64,000 nt of DNA from Costus lasius (taxonomy: Eukaryota; Streptophyta; Magnoliopsida; Zingiberales; Costaceae), in contig JANVAS020000231.1 of NCBI GenBank assembly GCA_027563935.2, positions 15,456,001-15,520,000 of the forward strand. Direction: 5' to 3'. Of this stretch, positions 33,702-45,797 are shown in pieces. The notes under the pieces are model-generated. The model ran no database searches, had not been told where the DNA came from, and saw only the letters and a program-made list of their open reading frames with translations. Position 1 is the first letter of the stretch, and the number at the start of each line of letters is the position of its first letter. Position numbers and translations under genes: made by a program.

Positions 33702-36700
33702 ATGAACTTCAATGTGCGATCCCTACTGGAAAGGGAGAAGTTTGCTGGGCCAAACTTCTCAGACTGGTTTGGACACCTTAAGATTGTTCTTAAGGCAGAG
33801 AGGAAACTGTATGTCCTCGAGACGGCGATACCGCCTCAGCCCGCTCCGAACGCCGCAAGGGCGGTTCGGGAAGCCTATGAAAAGCACGTCAATGATAGCA
33901 TTGATGTCGCTTGCCTGATGCTAGCGTCTATGACGCCACCGCTGCAGCGTCAGCATGAGGATATGTCTGCTATAGACATGATAGCGAACCTCAAGATGCT
34001 GTATGCTGCACAGGCGAGGACAGAACGCTATAATCTGACAAAGCTGTTCTTTCAGAGCAAACTGGCTGAAGGGAGCCCAGTGGGAGCTCACGTGCTCAAG
34101 ATGATTGGGCACAAGGAAGCTCTAGAGAAACTGGGGCATACCATCAATCAGGAGCTTGCTGTAGACATTATTCTGCAGTCTCTCCCGCCCTCATTCGACG
34201 CGTTCATCATTAACTTTAATATGAACAAAATCGATTGTACTCCGGCAGAGCTGCTGAATATGCTCTTGACTACTGAGGAAACTCTGAAGGGTAAGCCTTC
34301 AACCTCTGTCTTGATGGTTCCTTCAAGGAACAAGAAGAAGGGGAAGAAGGGCAAGACCCCTGTCAAGAATTACAGCAAGGCTCTGAAGCAAAAGGTAAAG
34401 CGGTCCAAGGAATACAGATGTTTCCACTGTGGCCAGCTGGGTCACTGGAAAAAGGACTGTAAAGCGCTCCAAGGAGATAAGAGGGGAAGCATCACTTCTG
34501 GCTCAGGTATTTACGTGACTGAAGTCATGTTTTCATCTTCTTCTATATCATGGGTGTTGGACACTGCATGTGGAGTTCACATTTGTTCAAATGTACAGGA
34601 ACTCAAGAGAAGAAGGCAGGTGGGACAGCATGAGGTGGACCTACGAGTAGGAAACGGGGCACGGGTTGCTGCTGTTGCTGTAGGAGACTATTTCATCTCA
34701 TTACCATCTGGAATTGTATTAGAATTAAACAGTTGTTATTTTGTTCCCAGTATTACTAAAAATATTATCTCCATTCCTGCTCTTGTCAGGAAGGGGTTTT
34801 CCTTTGAATGCAATATTTCAAAGTGTGTTTTATCTTTAGATAATATTGTTTATGCAACTGGTTCAATTAACAATGGGTTATTCATGTTGGACGTGGAGAG
34901 TTCTATACAAAATATTGATAATAAGAAAGCCAAGTATGCTGATGACAGCACCTTGCTATGGCATAGTCGTTTAGGCCATATTAACGAGAAACGCATTAAG
35001 CGGTTGCATGATCATGGACTGCTGGGATCATTCTCCTATGAGGAAATTGATACATGCAAGGTTTGTTTAATGGGCAAAATGACGAAGTCACCTTTTCCTC
35101 ACAAAGGTCAAAGGGCTTCAGGTTTACTTGACCTTATACACAGTGATGTGTGTGGGCCATTTAGTAAACATGCCAGAGGTGGCTATCAGTACTTCATTAC
35201 CTTTACTGATGATTTCAGTAGATACGGGTATGTCTATTTAATGAGACATAAAAGTGAATATTTTGACAAGTTCAAAGAGTTCAAAAATGAAGTACAAAAT
35301 CAGCTAGGCCGAAATATCAAGGCACTTCGTTCTGATCGAGGTGGAGAATACCTAAGTCATGCGTTTACTGACTATCTGAAGGAGTGTGGGATTATCTCAC
35401 AGCTCACTCCGCCAGGAACACCCCAATGGAATGGTGTGTCCGAGAGGAGAAATAGAACGTTACTTGATATGGTTCGTTCTATGATGAGTCAGGTTACTCT
35501 TCTATATTCCTTTTGGGGATTTGCACTGGAAACAGCTGCAAAGGTACTAAACCGAGTGCCATCCAAGGCAGTTTCTAAGACTCCATATGAGTTATGGTAT
35601 GGGAAACAGCCAAGCTTGACATTTATCAGGATCTGGGGCTGCGAGGCTTATGTCAAAAAGCTCGCCTCTGGGAAACTAGAGAGCAGATCTGACAAATGTA
35701 TCTTTGTCGGTTACCCTAAGGAAACTAAGGGTTATTATTTCTTCGATCCCAAAGAGAACAAGGTTTTTGTTGCTCGGACGGCCATATTTCTTGAGAAGGA
35801 GTTTCTTCTGCAAGAGGCCAGTGGGAGAGAAATAAAGCTGGATGAGAATCCAGAAGAAGGACAAAGTGCTCAAGCACAGTTGGATGAGCCTGAGCCGGTT
35901 GAACAGGTTATTGAACAACCTGAGGCTCAGATATCACGGGAACCGCGAAGATCGGGAAGGATCCGTCGACAGCCTGAGCGTTATGACGGAGTCTACATCA
36001 TTGATCATGATGAACCCCTCACTTATGCGGATGCGGTCAGTGGACCGGAGTCAGCAAGATGGCTTGAAGCTATGTGAGCCGAGATGGACTCCATGTCAGA
36101 TAACCAAGTCTGGGATTTGGTTGATCCGCCTCCGGGAGTTATCCCTATAGGCTGTAAATGGATCTTCAAGAAGAAGATTGACATGGATGGTAACGTGGTT
36201 ACCTATAAAGACAGGCTAGTTGCGAAAGGTTTCAAACAAATCTACAGGATAGATTATGATGAAACTTTCTCACCAGTAGCTATGTTTAAGTCTATTCGGA
36301 TTCTTTTCGCGATAGCTGCATATTACGATTATGAGATCTGGCAGATGGATGTGAAGACAGCTTTCCTTAATGGAAGTCTGGATGAGGATGTGTATATGAC
36401 ACAACCAGAAGGTTTCACTAATCCATCAGATCGTCATAAAATATGCAAATTAAAGAAGTCTATTTATGGACTTAAACAAGCATCAAGAAGCTGGAATATT
36501 CGTTTTGATGAATCAATCTCTGAGTTTGGTTTCATCAAGAACGAAGATGACCCGTGTGTATATAAGAGGTTTAGTGGGAGCGTGATTACTTTCCTAGTCC
36601 TCTACGTCGATGACATCTTGATCATTGGAAATGACATTCCTGAAATGCATGCGGTTAAGGCATGGTTAAGGAAATGTTTCCAGATGAAAGATCTTGGAGA

Positions 36701-37586
36701 AGCAGCCTATGTGTTAGGTGTGAAGATATACAGGGATAGATCTAAGAGGCTTCTCGGGCTGTGCCAGAGTACTTACATCGATAAAGTCCTGGAGAGATTT
36801 CATTTAGAAAATTCTAAAAGAGGATATCTTCCAGTCAGACATGGTCTGAATCTTTCGAAGAGTCAGTGTCCACAAACACAGACTGAGAAGGATGAAATGG
36901 ACAATACGCCTTATGCTTCGGCTATTGGGTCCATTATGTATGCGATGTTGTGTACTCGCCCAGACGTCGCTTACGGGTTAAGCGTGACCAGTCGGTTCCA
37001 AAGTAATCCAGGTCAGGCACACTGGATTGCGGTCAAGAACATTTTAAAATATCTGCGGAGGACCAAAGATATGTTCTTGATATATGGTGGTCAGGAAGAA
37101 CTCAGTATTGAAGGATATACTGACGCTTCGTTCCAGTCGGACCAGGATGATTTCCGATCGCAATCAGGCTATGTTTTTAGCTTGAATGGTGGAGCAGTGG
37201 TGTGGAAGAGTTTCAAACAGTCAACTGTTGCTGATTCCACAACAGAAGCCGAGTATGTTGCAGCCTCGGAAGCATCCAAGGAGGCAGTGTGGATTCGTAA
37301 GTTTGTGAGAGAACTTGGTGTTGTTCCTTCGAGTGCAGATCCTTTGGTTATCTTCTGTGATAACACTGGAGCAATCGCACAGGCAAAGGAACCACGGTCG
37401 CACCAGAAGTCCAAGCACATACAGAGACGGTTTCATTTGATCAGGGAGATCATTGATCGTGGCGAGATCAAAGTCTGCAAGGTTCATACAGATGACAATC
37501 TGGCAGACCCGCTTACTAAGCCTCTGGCGCAGCAGAAGCATGAGAAGCACTGTAATAATATGGGTTTGAGATTTCTCAACCATTAG
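33702..37586 (+). pseudogene. Element C gag-pol with one premature TGA
   Basis: Full domain set as in A: UBN2 Gag, zinc knuckle CFHCGQLGHWKKDC, protease DTACG, integrase (HSDVCG, SDRGGE, SERRNR), RT (QMDVKTAF, YVDD) and RNase H (STTEAE, DNTGA). A single TGA at 36075-36077 replaces Arg in EAMRAEMDSM, just before RT, leaving 791 and 500 residues in the same frame. Local substitutions such as YKDRLVAKG and IYRID in RT suggest early decay. There is no sign of a readthrough context, and A has a sense codon here. Confidence 0.94.
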
Positions 37587-37595
37587 ATTAAGTGC

Positions 37596-37606
37596 AAGTG
37601 GGAGAT
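37596..37606 (+). other. Polypurine tract of element C
   Basis: AAGTGGGAGAT directly before the TGTTGGGG of the 3' LTR. Confidence 0.87.
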
Positions 37607-39278
37607 TGTTGGGGTATGCCCTTAAGGCTAATGTTTGAGGCCTTGGGATTGTATCAGTATCATGTAATAAACTCTTATGTTTATAAAGGCATGGTTATTA
37701 TTCAGGTTGTTACCTTGTCTGCTGTAATAAGTGTACTTCTGAATAATGTCTCAAAGCTGTTCAGCTAGGCTGACATGCAGTAAAGTCCTTAGTCGAGATA
37801 TCTTGGTGAACATGAGACAGCCTTGATATGATTGAGACTAATATGTGTTCTAATCTTATAGGATGCTTCGAGCATGGAATAAGATGTAGACTCATGGGTA
37901 CATTGGATGTACTGGACAGACCCTACTAGGATATTCAGTTGCTTGTCACAATGTGAATAATCCTTGATTGCGACAAGTGGCACATTTCCTCTGACTTGAG
38001 ATCACTTGTGTTTTCTAAATGATGAATGTCATTGTTTTGAGGTAGTTCAATATCATTTGAAACATAATGATTATAGACTATCTTGGATGGTGAGCTTGAG
38101 TTAGGTTAGGGCACTAGTGATAGATATAGGATTGCCGTCTCCTTGTTAAAGGAGTGTGATGTTCTAAAGGGGCCCCCCTGGATGAAATGATTGAGAAAGT
38201 GTATGGCCATACCCAGGTGACTATGTTCATCTGATCTAATCATGCTCATCATATTGGAGTTACAGGCTTGACACGCTTGTCCAATAAGAACATCCAGTGG
38301 CAAAGGAAATTTGCATGCCTAGTGAGTTGATTCACACTTGTGCTGTTTTTGGGTGTAGTCTTGGAAGACTCTTTTCTTTATATCGGGAGACAGTGATGTG
38401 TTGCTAGATACCCCTCACTGATCGTGATGACGTAAGTTATCATTACCGACATTTAAAGGAAACCCTCAGGGTCGCACAATTTGATGATATGGCTTACTTA
38501 AGTCAGATCGTGTGGACTGAATTGTTTAAGTTCAGTTTAAAGGGATTTGATCTCTGATTGTAAGTGAGATCTGGTCTGATCATGTTTGATTGATTAGGGC
38601 TTGAGATCGGTAAGCTTCGATCGAGAGAATAGATGCTAGATCAGTGAGATCAGAAGCATCAAGAGATCAACGGTTAGATCTGGAGCCTTAGGGTTTATTT
38701 GAGATCTAGACTTGATTGCTTGGCTTGATTGGTTCTTAAACCGAACCAAATTGAACCAGCTCATGAAATGAGCGCATGGTTCAAGGCGTGGCGACATGTT
38801 CACTTGGCGTGAACATTGGAGCGATGAGTGGTTGCTATTTTTAGTAACCATGATCTCCACTTGGAGATGGCTCACGTTCGAATAGAGGGTTCTCTATTCT
38901 CGTCACTCAAACTCATTCCTCTTGACACCTTTTGGTGTGCGGCGACAACTTGAAGCATAGAGGAAGATTCGGCCAAGAGAGATCGACATCTCCATCCCTT
39001 TCCTTTAGATCAAAGACATCTTGGACGATCCTTGCTAGCACAAGGGACGACAAGAAGCAAGCCGTCGCTCATCTTCTGTGTGACGATTTGGAGGAGACCT
39101 TCGTTGTTCTCTTGCTTCCAAGGCGCCATCTTGAAATGGCTATGGTATGAATCGCATCTTCTCTATTCATGTTTCGAAAGTTGATCATATAATGCATGCT
39201 CTTCGACCCTTGAATCCGCTGCCTATCATGTTGCGCCACTTTAGGGTTTCGCACCCCTCATGAAAGGGGTTCCCTGCA
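37607..39278 (+). repeat. 3' LTR of element C
   Basis: 1672 bp, near-identical to 30218-31889, followed by the AGAAC target duplication at 39279-39283. Confidence 0.95.
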
Positions 39279-39283
39279 AGAAC

Positions 39284-40872
39284 TCGAGGATCACTCTCAT
39301 GCATCCGAATTCTAGGTTGATCACCTCAAGTGGAAACTCAAAGATCACTCTCATGCATCTGAGTCTCAACACTAGTTTTACTCAAGGGTTTCCAACGACT
39401 CGATACTCAATCTCTTACAATATCAAATCAAGTCTACACATTAACTCAATCCAAAGTATCAGAAATTCAACAAGGCATTATAGCTCTCTAAAAATCAGAA
39501 TTCGAAGAGCAACCTAATCTCTTACGGTAGTTCCAAACTCAACGATTCCTAGGGTTCCGAATTTCAAACAATCAACCTCTTGGTCTATTTTCCAAAACTC
39601 TAAAATATGCTGATATTTATGACACAAAGGAGAATTAAAGAACAATCAATCACAAGAGTAAAATTATCATAATAAAATCAGTTTGACAAAATTTGGGTTT
39701 TCTAGCCATTAAGAAACAAAGAGATTACACCCCCATGTCCCATAAAAAGATTAAGCTACCATGATGAAAGGATTATAATAAAACATGTTCTCAGAGTGAT
39801 AAGGAATCAAAAATAGGGAAGAAAGATTACAAAACAAGGCTGTAATGAAATTACAGCCCGTAATTTGCTTTGAACAGCGCCGTCACCACTGTTTTGTCGA
39901 TTTTTCCTTCGATTCAACTCTGAACGCTCTGGAACTTGAGGTGTGTGTTCTCCTTCACCAGAAGAAGCTCTCTATCAAAAAATCATGGTCGGAGGTGGTC
40001 TGTGGGTAGAGAACCGATGAACCCTAGCAATTCTGCCTCTCCCTCAATTTCTCTGTGGATTCGTGATAAAATTCATTGCTTTCACTTTCTATGTTTTCTC
40101 CTCTTAAAGACTAGTCCACCGCCTCTTTCGGATCTCAATTTGGAGGTCTGGATCAAAAGATATGGTCTTTGCAAGAATCGGGCGGAAAAATCAGAATTAT
40201 GAGTTCCAAAATACGGCACCGTGAAGATTCATACGGCGGTGCCGTATTTTATTCTGTGAGTTCCGGGCGCAAAATACGGTGCCGTGAGAGTTTTTCTTAA
40301 AAATACGGTAGTTCCGTATTTTTGCCAAATCCTTCTGGTCAGAATTTGCACAAAATACGGCACCGTGGAAAACCTCACGGTACTGCCGTAATTATTCCAA
40401 AAGTTTCTGGTCAAAACTGTTGGAATATACGGCACCGTGTAAACAACCACGGCAGTGCCGTATTTCTGCTGAAACCTTCTGGTCAAAAACGTTGCCAAAT
40501 ACGGTACCGTGAAAGATCGTCTGGAAAATACAGTAGTACCGTATTTCGCCCAAGAATGTCCGCTGAGAAATATGGTACCATGAGAATTCGTCTGGAAAAT
40601 ACGGTAGTGCCGTATTTTAGCTAGAAGCACCATTTTGACATGAAATTTATTGTGTAGACTCCTCTTGATGTTTAGAACTCGTTCATGCATTGATATTGCT
40701 CGAAAACCAGTTATAATGATACCTTTTTGCCTGAAAATGATAAAAAACAAAGAGTGGTGTAGATTCCGAAGTATTTGGCAATTAAGATACAAAAATAAAG
40801 CAAAAGAGTAACTTTATGGTTCAAAATACTACTAATTAAGTATGAAAAACACTATGAAATTTGGAGTCATCA
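39284..40872 (-). repeat. G1 5' LTR, outer part
   Basis: Continues the G1 LTR after element C and its AGAAC copy. The minus-strand start is TGATGACTCC at 40872, alignable with the G2 LTR start TGATGAAACC. It shares the GGAATCTACACCA motif with G2. The complete G1 LTR is about 1.96 kb, longer than G2 because of the hairpin array at 40208-40619. Confidence 0.82.
40208..40619. repeat. Array of about six palindromic units in the G1 LTR
   Basis: Units start near 40208, 40272, 40352, 40427, 40497 and 40568 (spacing 64-80 bp). Each pairs an arm like AAATACGGCACCGTG with one like CACGGTAGTGCCGTATTT. Some units are joined by CCTTCTGGTCA. A 187-residue frame across it (KYGTAV-type repeats) is a by-product. 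Confidence 0.8.
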
Positions 40873-41465
40873 CATAGTAGAGAGCATATAATCTTTTACT
40901 TTTCCTCAGTCTCAAGAGTGTGCCCATGAAATATATCCAGTTAACCAGGTAGATCCATGTCGCAGTGACCACTATATGCATACAAAAATGAAAGTTAAAG
41001 TCATGCAAAGAATAATCAATAATTTTTCTATATTTATCCAAGAGTAAAATCATGCATTATTCCTTTAGATTTATATCAGCAATTAGAAGAAGATTAGAAT
41101 TAAAATCAAAGAATTCAGACCTTGGATTGATCAAGAAGTTTTCAAATTTTATTTTGGGTTTTTCACTTACCTCAATGTGAATGCGATCAAGAATCTCATG
41201 TGTTATCATCTTTTGGGTATCTGTGCTTTAATTTGCATCAAATAATAATTCAGCTACCTCATCATCATTATCCTTAAAATCATCACCTTCATCATCTGTC
41301 ATGCAAATTTCTAATAAATTTTTCTGGAGAAAAGGAATTGATGGTTCACATGGTAGTAGTGGTGTAATATGCTCAGGATCCTCTTTCTCATCTTTTTCCT
41401 CAATTTGTTTCTCTTCAATGGGGTATTTCATCCTCACACTATCAAATTCACCCCCACCTATCTTG
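40873..41465 (-). other. Probable G3 internal DNA, mostly featureless
   Basis: Lies between the outer end of the G1 LTR and the G3 gag frame. A short acidic frame at 41228-41437 (minus; DDEGDDFKDNDDEVAELL) is probably a decayed part of the G3 Gag tail. No pol domains and no clear target duplication are visible. Confidence 0.4.
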
Positions 41466-42242
41466 TTAGTTTTTTACTTGAGGATCCATAAATTCATTAT
41501 CCTTCTCCTCATAAGACTCCAAAAGTTCAAATTTCTCTTCAAACATGTCCCAATTATTTGTGTTGCAAGACACTTCATTATGTGAGAGGGGACTAGATAG
41601 CTGGTAAAGTGTTGAGGAAGGTAAATCACAATCATCAAAATTTTCAAAATAATCAAAATTCGAAGATGGTAAATCATAATCTATGACTGGAGTCATGACT
41701 AATGATTGTTCCAACTCTACAAAATTCTCAAATTCATCCTGGATTTCTTCCTCCATGTCTTTTTTATCAGTGCCATAAATTATACTGCAAATATCCTCAC
41801 TTCGTTTGTTTATAGCAGCTATAGCATTTTCAAGCAAGGCTTCTAAGTTGGAATTTTGAGGTTGACTAAAGTTTGATTGTGGAATAAATGTTGGGTCGTT
41901 CTGATAAAACAAATTTTCATGGTTCTCCCAACTTGGATTGTAAGCACTAGGGCAAGAGTTAAGACATGGAGGAATTCCTAATTGACATTCAGTAAAATCA
42001 TGCCCATGAAAACCACAAATATCGCAAGTAATATATTCTAACTTAGAATATTTAATGCTTAAATAATCAATTTGTTGATTAAAAGGAACTACCTTTGCTG
42101 CAAGTGATTGAAATGCATCCATACCATATTCTCTTGTCATCATTGGTGGCACATACCTCTGATTTAACCATTGACATTCATTAAACATCATATTTGTAAT
42201 AAAATTCAAATATACAAAATGTAAAACAGGAATGCAAAACAA
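41466..42242 (-). pseudogene. G3 mini-Gag (zinc knuckle plus acidic tail), non-autonomous gypsy
   Basis: The likely start is the Met at about 42191 (MMFNECQWLNQRYVPP), which aligns with an internal point of the G1 Gag (MSLNHNQWASERG). The capsid half is absent. It contains a zinc knuckle CDICGFHGHDFTEC and an Asp/Glu/Ser-rich tail (for example FENFDDCDLPSS). No protease or RT follows. G2 has the same architecture. Whether the product is still made or used in trans is unknown. Confidence 0.7.
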
Positions 42243-42460
42243 AGCTTAAAATATGTAGTCAAGTGATTTTTGAGTTCTCCTGTTCATACAACGTGTTAAT
42301 CCAAAAAGAGAAAAATAAAATAAACTGACTAAAAAATACAAAAAAAATAAAATTTAGAAAAACAAAAACAAAAAAAAATCAAAAACAAAATAAAAATTAA
42401 AATAAATAAAAAAATGTCTAATCTATAAATCTCATGATTAAATCGATATTGGCTGCCTGA

Positions 42461-42478
42461 TCCCCGGCAACGGCTCCA
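42461..42478 (-). other. Primer binding site of G3 (tRNA-Asp, one mismatch)
   Basis: TGGAGCCGTTGCCGGGGA on the minus strand, one base different from the usual TGGCGCC form, with the AGTTTT spacer to the LTR end. Confidence 0.88.
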
Positions 42479-42484
42479 AAAACT

Positions 42485-43969
42485 TGATACGATTCGCAAG
42501 TGCACGGATTTATCGAAGTAATAAAAATAAGATATCGTTCCCAACGAGGATCAGGTGGTCAAGTACCGATTACACGATCGATCTATATCTAGACGAATCA
42601 AATCATGGTTTTTGTTTTGTTTGGAAACTTGAAAGTGCGAAAAGAAGCAAATATAGCATTTTTGGTAAAAATCAATTCGGAAAAAATCAGGACTCGGGGT
42701 TTCACTACGCTGACAAATATGAATTTAACAAAAATAAAATCTTTAAACAGAAAATTATAGTTTTGAAAGGGATTTTTCCTAGGGTACAGATTACCTCCTC
42801 CCGAAGCGTAATCCGGTACTTAGTTACACTAATCCCCTACTCTCGTGACAATTAATGTAAATAAGCTCATTAAGTTTTATGAAAAACTATGAAATCCTTC
42901 AAACGAATCCGAACTACTCCCGTGATCGAATTCGTAGGTTTGAAAACAATAGATCTGACAATGCGATTCACCTCTCGGTCCTTCTTGCAACGTCTAAGAC
43001 ATAGAATTACTTGATCGGGGTAATTTATGGAATAAACACAATTCTAATCAAATCAAATCTATAAAAATCATGACAAAGATTTAAGACAATAGATTTAATC
43101 CATGAATCATCAATGGGCTACACCCCAAATCCAGAAATTAAGTTTACACATTCATGTTCATAACAAACAGCATGTTCATTGATGAAAATCGCATGAAAAC
43201 CTAAGAAGATTATAGGAAATTGCTAGACAAGTAATTAGAAAAGCTTCCCCTCAATGTGGAGATGAAGATGAAGCATCCAATTCTTCCTTTGCGTGGCTTT
43301 CCTAATCGAATTCTGCCCTGGAAGTGATTTTCGCCGTCGTCGCAGCCTCCATTCATTTTCTTGCATAGAAGCCCCCAAAACCCTATCAAAATCCTTCCTT
43401 TTATAGTCTAATCAGTATAGAACCCATCTAGGAAGGTTTCTGGAGAGTCTGGGTCAATTCTGGTTCAATTTGGAGTCGAATCGAATGAAAAACTGAAAGG
43501 GCGGACATTTTCACGGCCCGTGATAAGTTTACGGCCAAGACCGTAAATCTTTCTGCGTGTACATGACTTTGTTCACAGAAAGTTTCATGGACCGTAATGT
43601 ATTTATGGCTTCACCCGTGAAAGTTTCTGTTTATTCCAACACTTAGCCGTTTTTCGCCCTTCGCTCGACGTCAAAATTACGGTCGACTCCATAATTACAG
43701 CCAAGGCCGTAAATCTTGAAATCTTCACTATTTTCGCTCCAAATTTGACGTGTAAGCTCATGATCTCCTCGAGAATCATGTTTTGGCTTGAAAACTCATA
43801 AAATCCATCATTTTTATGCCATTTTACCTACATTTTCAATAAAACAAAGAAAAGTGAAGATTCTGTGCAAAGTGAAGTAAAAACATTAAAAATTGCATAA
43901 AATCATTCAATTTAGCAAAAAATATGATGTTAAATATAGGTAAAAACATGATGAAAATGCAACACATCA
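42485..43969 (-). repeat. G3 5' LTR
   Basis: 1485 bp, minus-strand TGATGTGTTGC to CGTATCA, next to the PBS. It carries weaker palindromic motifs (ACGGCCCGTG and TTACGGCCAAGACCGTAA at 43505-43730) comparable to the arrays in G1 and G2. The outer end abuts the G4 RNase H sequence, so G3 probably inserted into G4. Confidence 0.85.
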
Positions 43970-45797
43970 TGCTGCCCAAGAACAACACCTATAGCGTGGT
44001 CACTGACATCACACATCAACTCGAAAGGAAGCGACCAGTCAGGCAGTTGAATTATTGGTGCTATGGTAAGAGCCTTTTTGAGCTTTAGAAAAGCAATCAT
44101 ACAATCCTGGTCAAAAACAAAAGGAACATCTTTACTAAGTAACAAAGTAAGAGGTCTAGTAATTTTTGAAAAAACTTTAACAAAGCGTCTATAAAAACTA
44201 GCGTGACCAAGAAAACTTCAAATTCCTTTTACAGAAGATGATGGTAGCAATTTCTAAATCACCTCCACCTTTGCCCTATCTACTTCAATACCATGACTAG
44301 AAATCAAATGCCCTAAAATAATACCTTCGTTAACCATAAAGTGACACTTTTCCTAATTTAAAATAAAATTAAATTCTTCACAATGCTTTAACACACGTGA
44401 TAAATTAGACAGACAAATATCAAAATCAGAATCATATACGAAAAAATTATCCATAAACACATCCATAATATCCTCAATGAGATCAAAAAAAATAACCATC
44501 ATGCAACGTTGGAAAGTAGTAGGCACATTGCAGAGTCCGAACAGCATGCGGCGATAGTGAAAAGTGCCATATGTGCATGTTAATGTCGTCTTCTCCTAAT
44601 CTTCGGGTTGAATAGGAATCTGAAAGAAACCAGAAGATAACAAAAATAAGAATTGCATGCTAGGCGTTCTAACATCTGGTCAATAAAAGGAAGGGGAAAG
44701 TGATCTTTGCAGGTGACGGCATTTAACTTCTGATAGTTAATGCACATTCACCATCCTATTACCGTTCTTGTCAGAATAAGAGTATTGTTTTCATTTTTAA
44801 GGATGGTAATTCCTCCCTTCTTTGGTACCACATGCATCGGGCTCACCCACTAGCTATCAGAGATGGGGTAGATAACTCCAACATCTAGGAGTTTTAGAAT
44901 CTCTTTCTTCACTACCTCCTTCACATTTGGGTTGAGCCTCCTTTGATACTAAATTGATGGCTTGCTCCCCTCTTCTAAAAATATCTTGTGCATACAAACA
45001 GTGAGGTTAATTCCATTAATATCATCAAGGGTGTAGCCAATCACTTTCTTATGTTGCCGAAGTTCATTTAAAAGCCTAGCAGTCTGAGATGCATCAGGAT
45101 TAGCATTAATAATCACAGGAAATGTAGAGTTCTCTCCAAGAAATTCATATATGAGGTTGCTTGGGAGAGATTTAAATTCATACTTCTTTCCTTCATCGGG
45201 TTTACCTTATGTTGTGCTCAAGTGTTCTTCTTTCAACTTTTTGGACTCAAGTGGTGATGCGGAATTTAACAATGCAGAATACGAACTTACCTCCTCCTCT
45301 ACATCACTGCAATCACCTGTGGTAAGACATACTTCGAGCGGATCCTACTCTATCCTAGAATCAATGGTCATCGGTAAAGTGTCATCTAGGACTTCAACAC
45401 TACAGTAGGATCCTGCAAAAGAAGGTTTCTTTAAGTTTTCGGTCAGATCAAAATCTACAGATTCCTCACCTATCTTAAAAGTAAGCTTCCCATTCTTAAC
45501 AGCGATCATGGCACCAGCTGTCGCCAAAAAGGGGCAACCTAATATTATGGGAAGTCTATAATACTCCTCCATCTCGAGGACAACAAAATCAGTAGGAATA
45601 CAAAACTTACCAACCTTGATAGACACATCCTCAAGAATATCTACCGGATGTCGTACAGAGCGGTCGGCTAGCTGTAGAGAAACATAAGTGGGTTTAAGAT
45701 CTCCAATGTCCAGCTTCTTACAAACAGAGTATGGCATCAAGCTGACACTAGCTCCTAAATCACACAAAGTACGGTCAATAGACATATCACCAATCAA
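43970..45797 (-). pseudogene. G4 gypsy pol remnant: protease, RT and RNase H
   Basis: In minus-strand order: protease at 45797-45345 (CDLGASVSLMPYSVCKK, ILGCPFLATAGA), fragments of RT to about 44560, RT core at 44547-44353 (FGLCNVPTTFQRCMM) with FMDNF where FMDDF is expected, and the start of RNase H (FELMCDVSDHAIGVVLGQ) ending at 43970. Many stops and frameshifts lie between. The damaged second catalytic Asp alone would disable RT. Integrase is absent, and G3 LTR occupies the downstream side. Athila/Tat-like. Confidence 0.88.

Larger units (their letters stand above)
30218..39278 (+). mobile_element. Element C: complete-length copia, one stop in gag-pol
   Basis: L1-family element, 9061 bp, with two LTRs of exactly 1672 bp and the 5-bp duplication AGAAC (30213-30217 and 39279-39283). 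About ten LTR differences are seen by eye, so it is older than A. Order: LTR, PBS, leader, gag-pol, PPT, LTR. It lies in the G1 LTR; removing C restores the G1 LTR match to G2 (GATCCTNGAGTTCTT region). Confidence 0.95.

Noticed and set aside
36075..36077. TGA in element C as a programmed readthrough site
   Set aside because: A and B have a sense Arg codon there, and the break is before RT rather than at a gag-pol border; a point mutation is simpler.
33702..37586. An env-like gene after pol in the copia elements
   Set aside because: Gag-pol ends within about 20 bp of the 3' LTR in A, B and C, leaving no room for another gene.
40208..40619. CRISPR-like regular repeats
   Set aside because: Plant LTR context, degenerate units, no spacers of uniform length and no cas genes.
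40229..40792. 187-codon minus-strand frame with repeated KYGTAV/VPYF units
   Set aside because: It is the translation of the palindromic LTR array; the protein repeat mirrors the DNA repeat and there is no domain or homologue.
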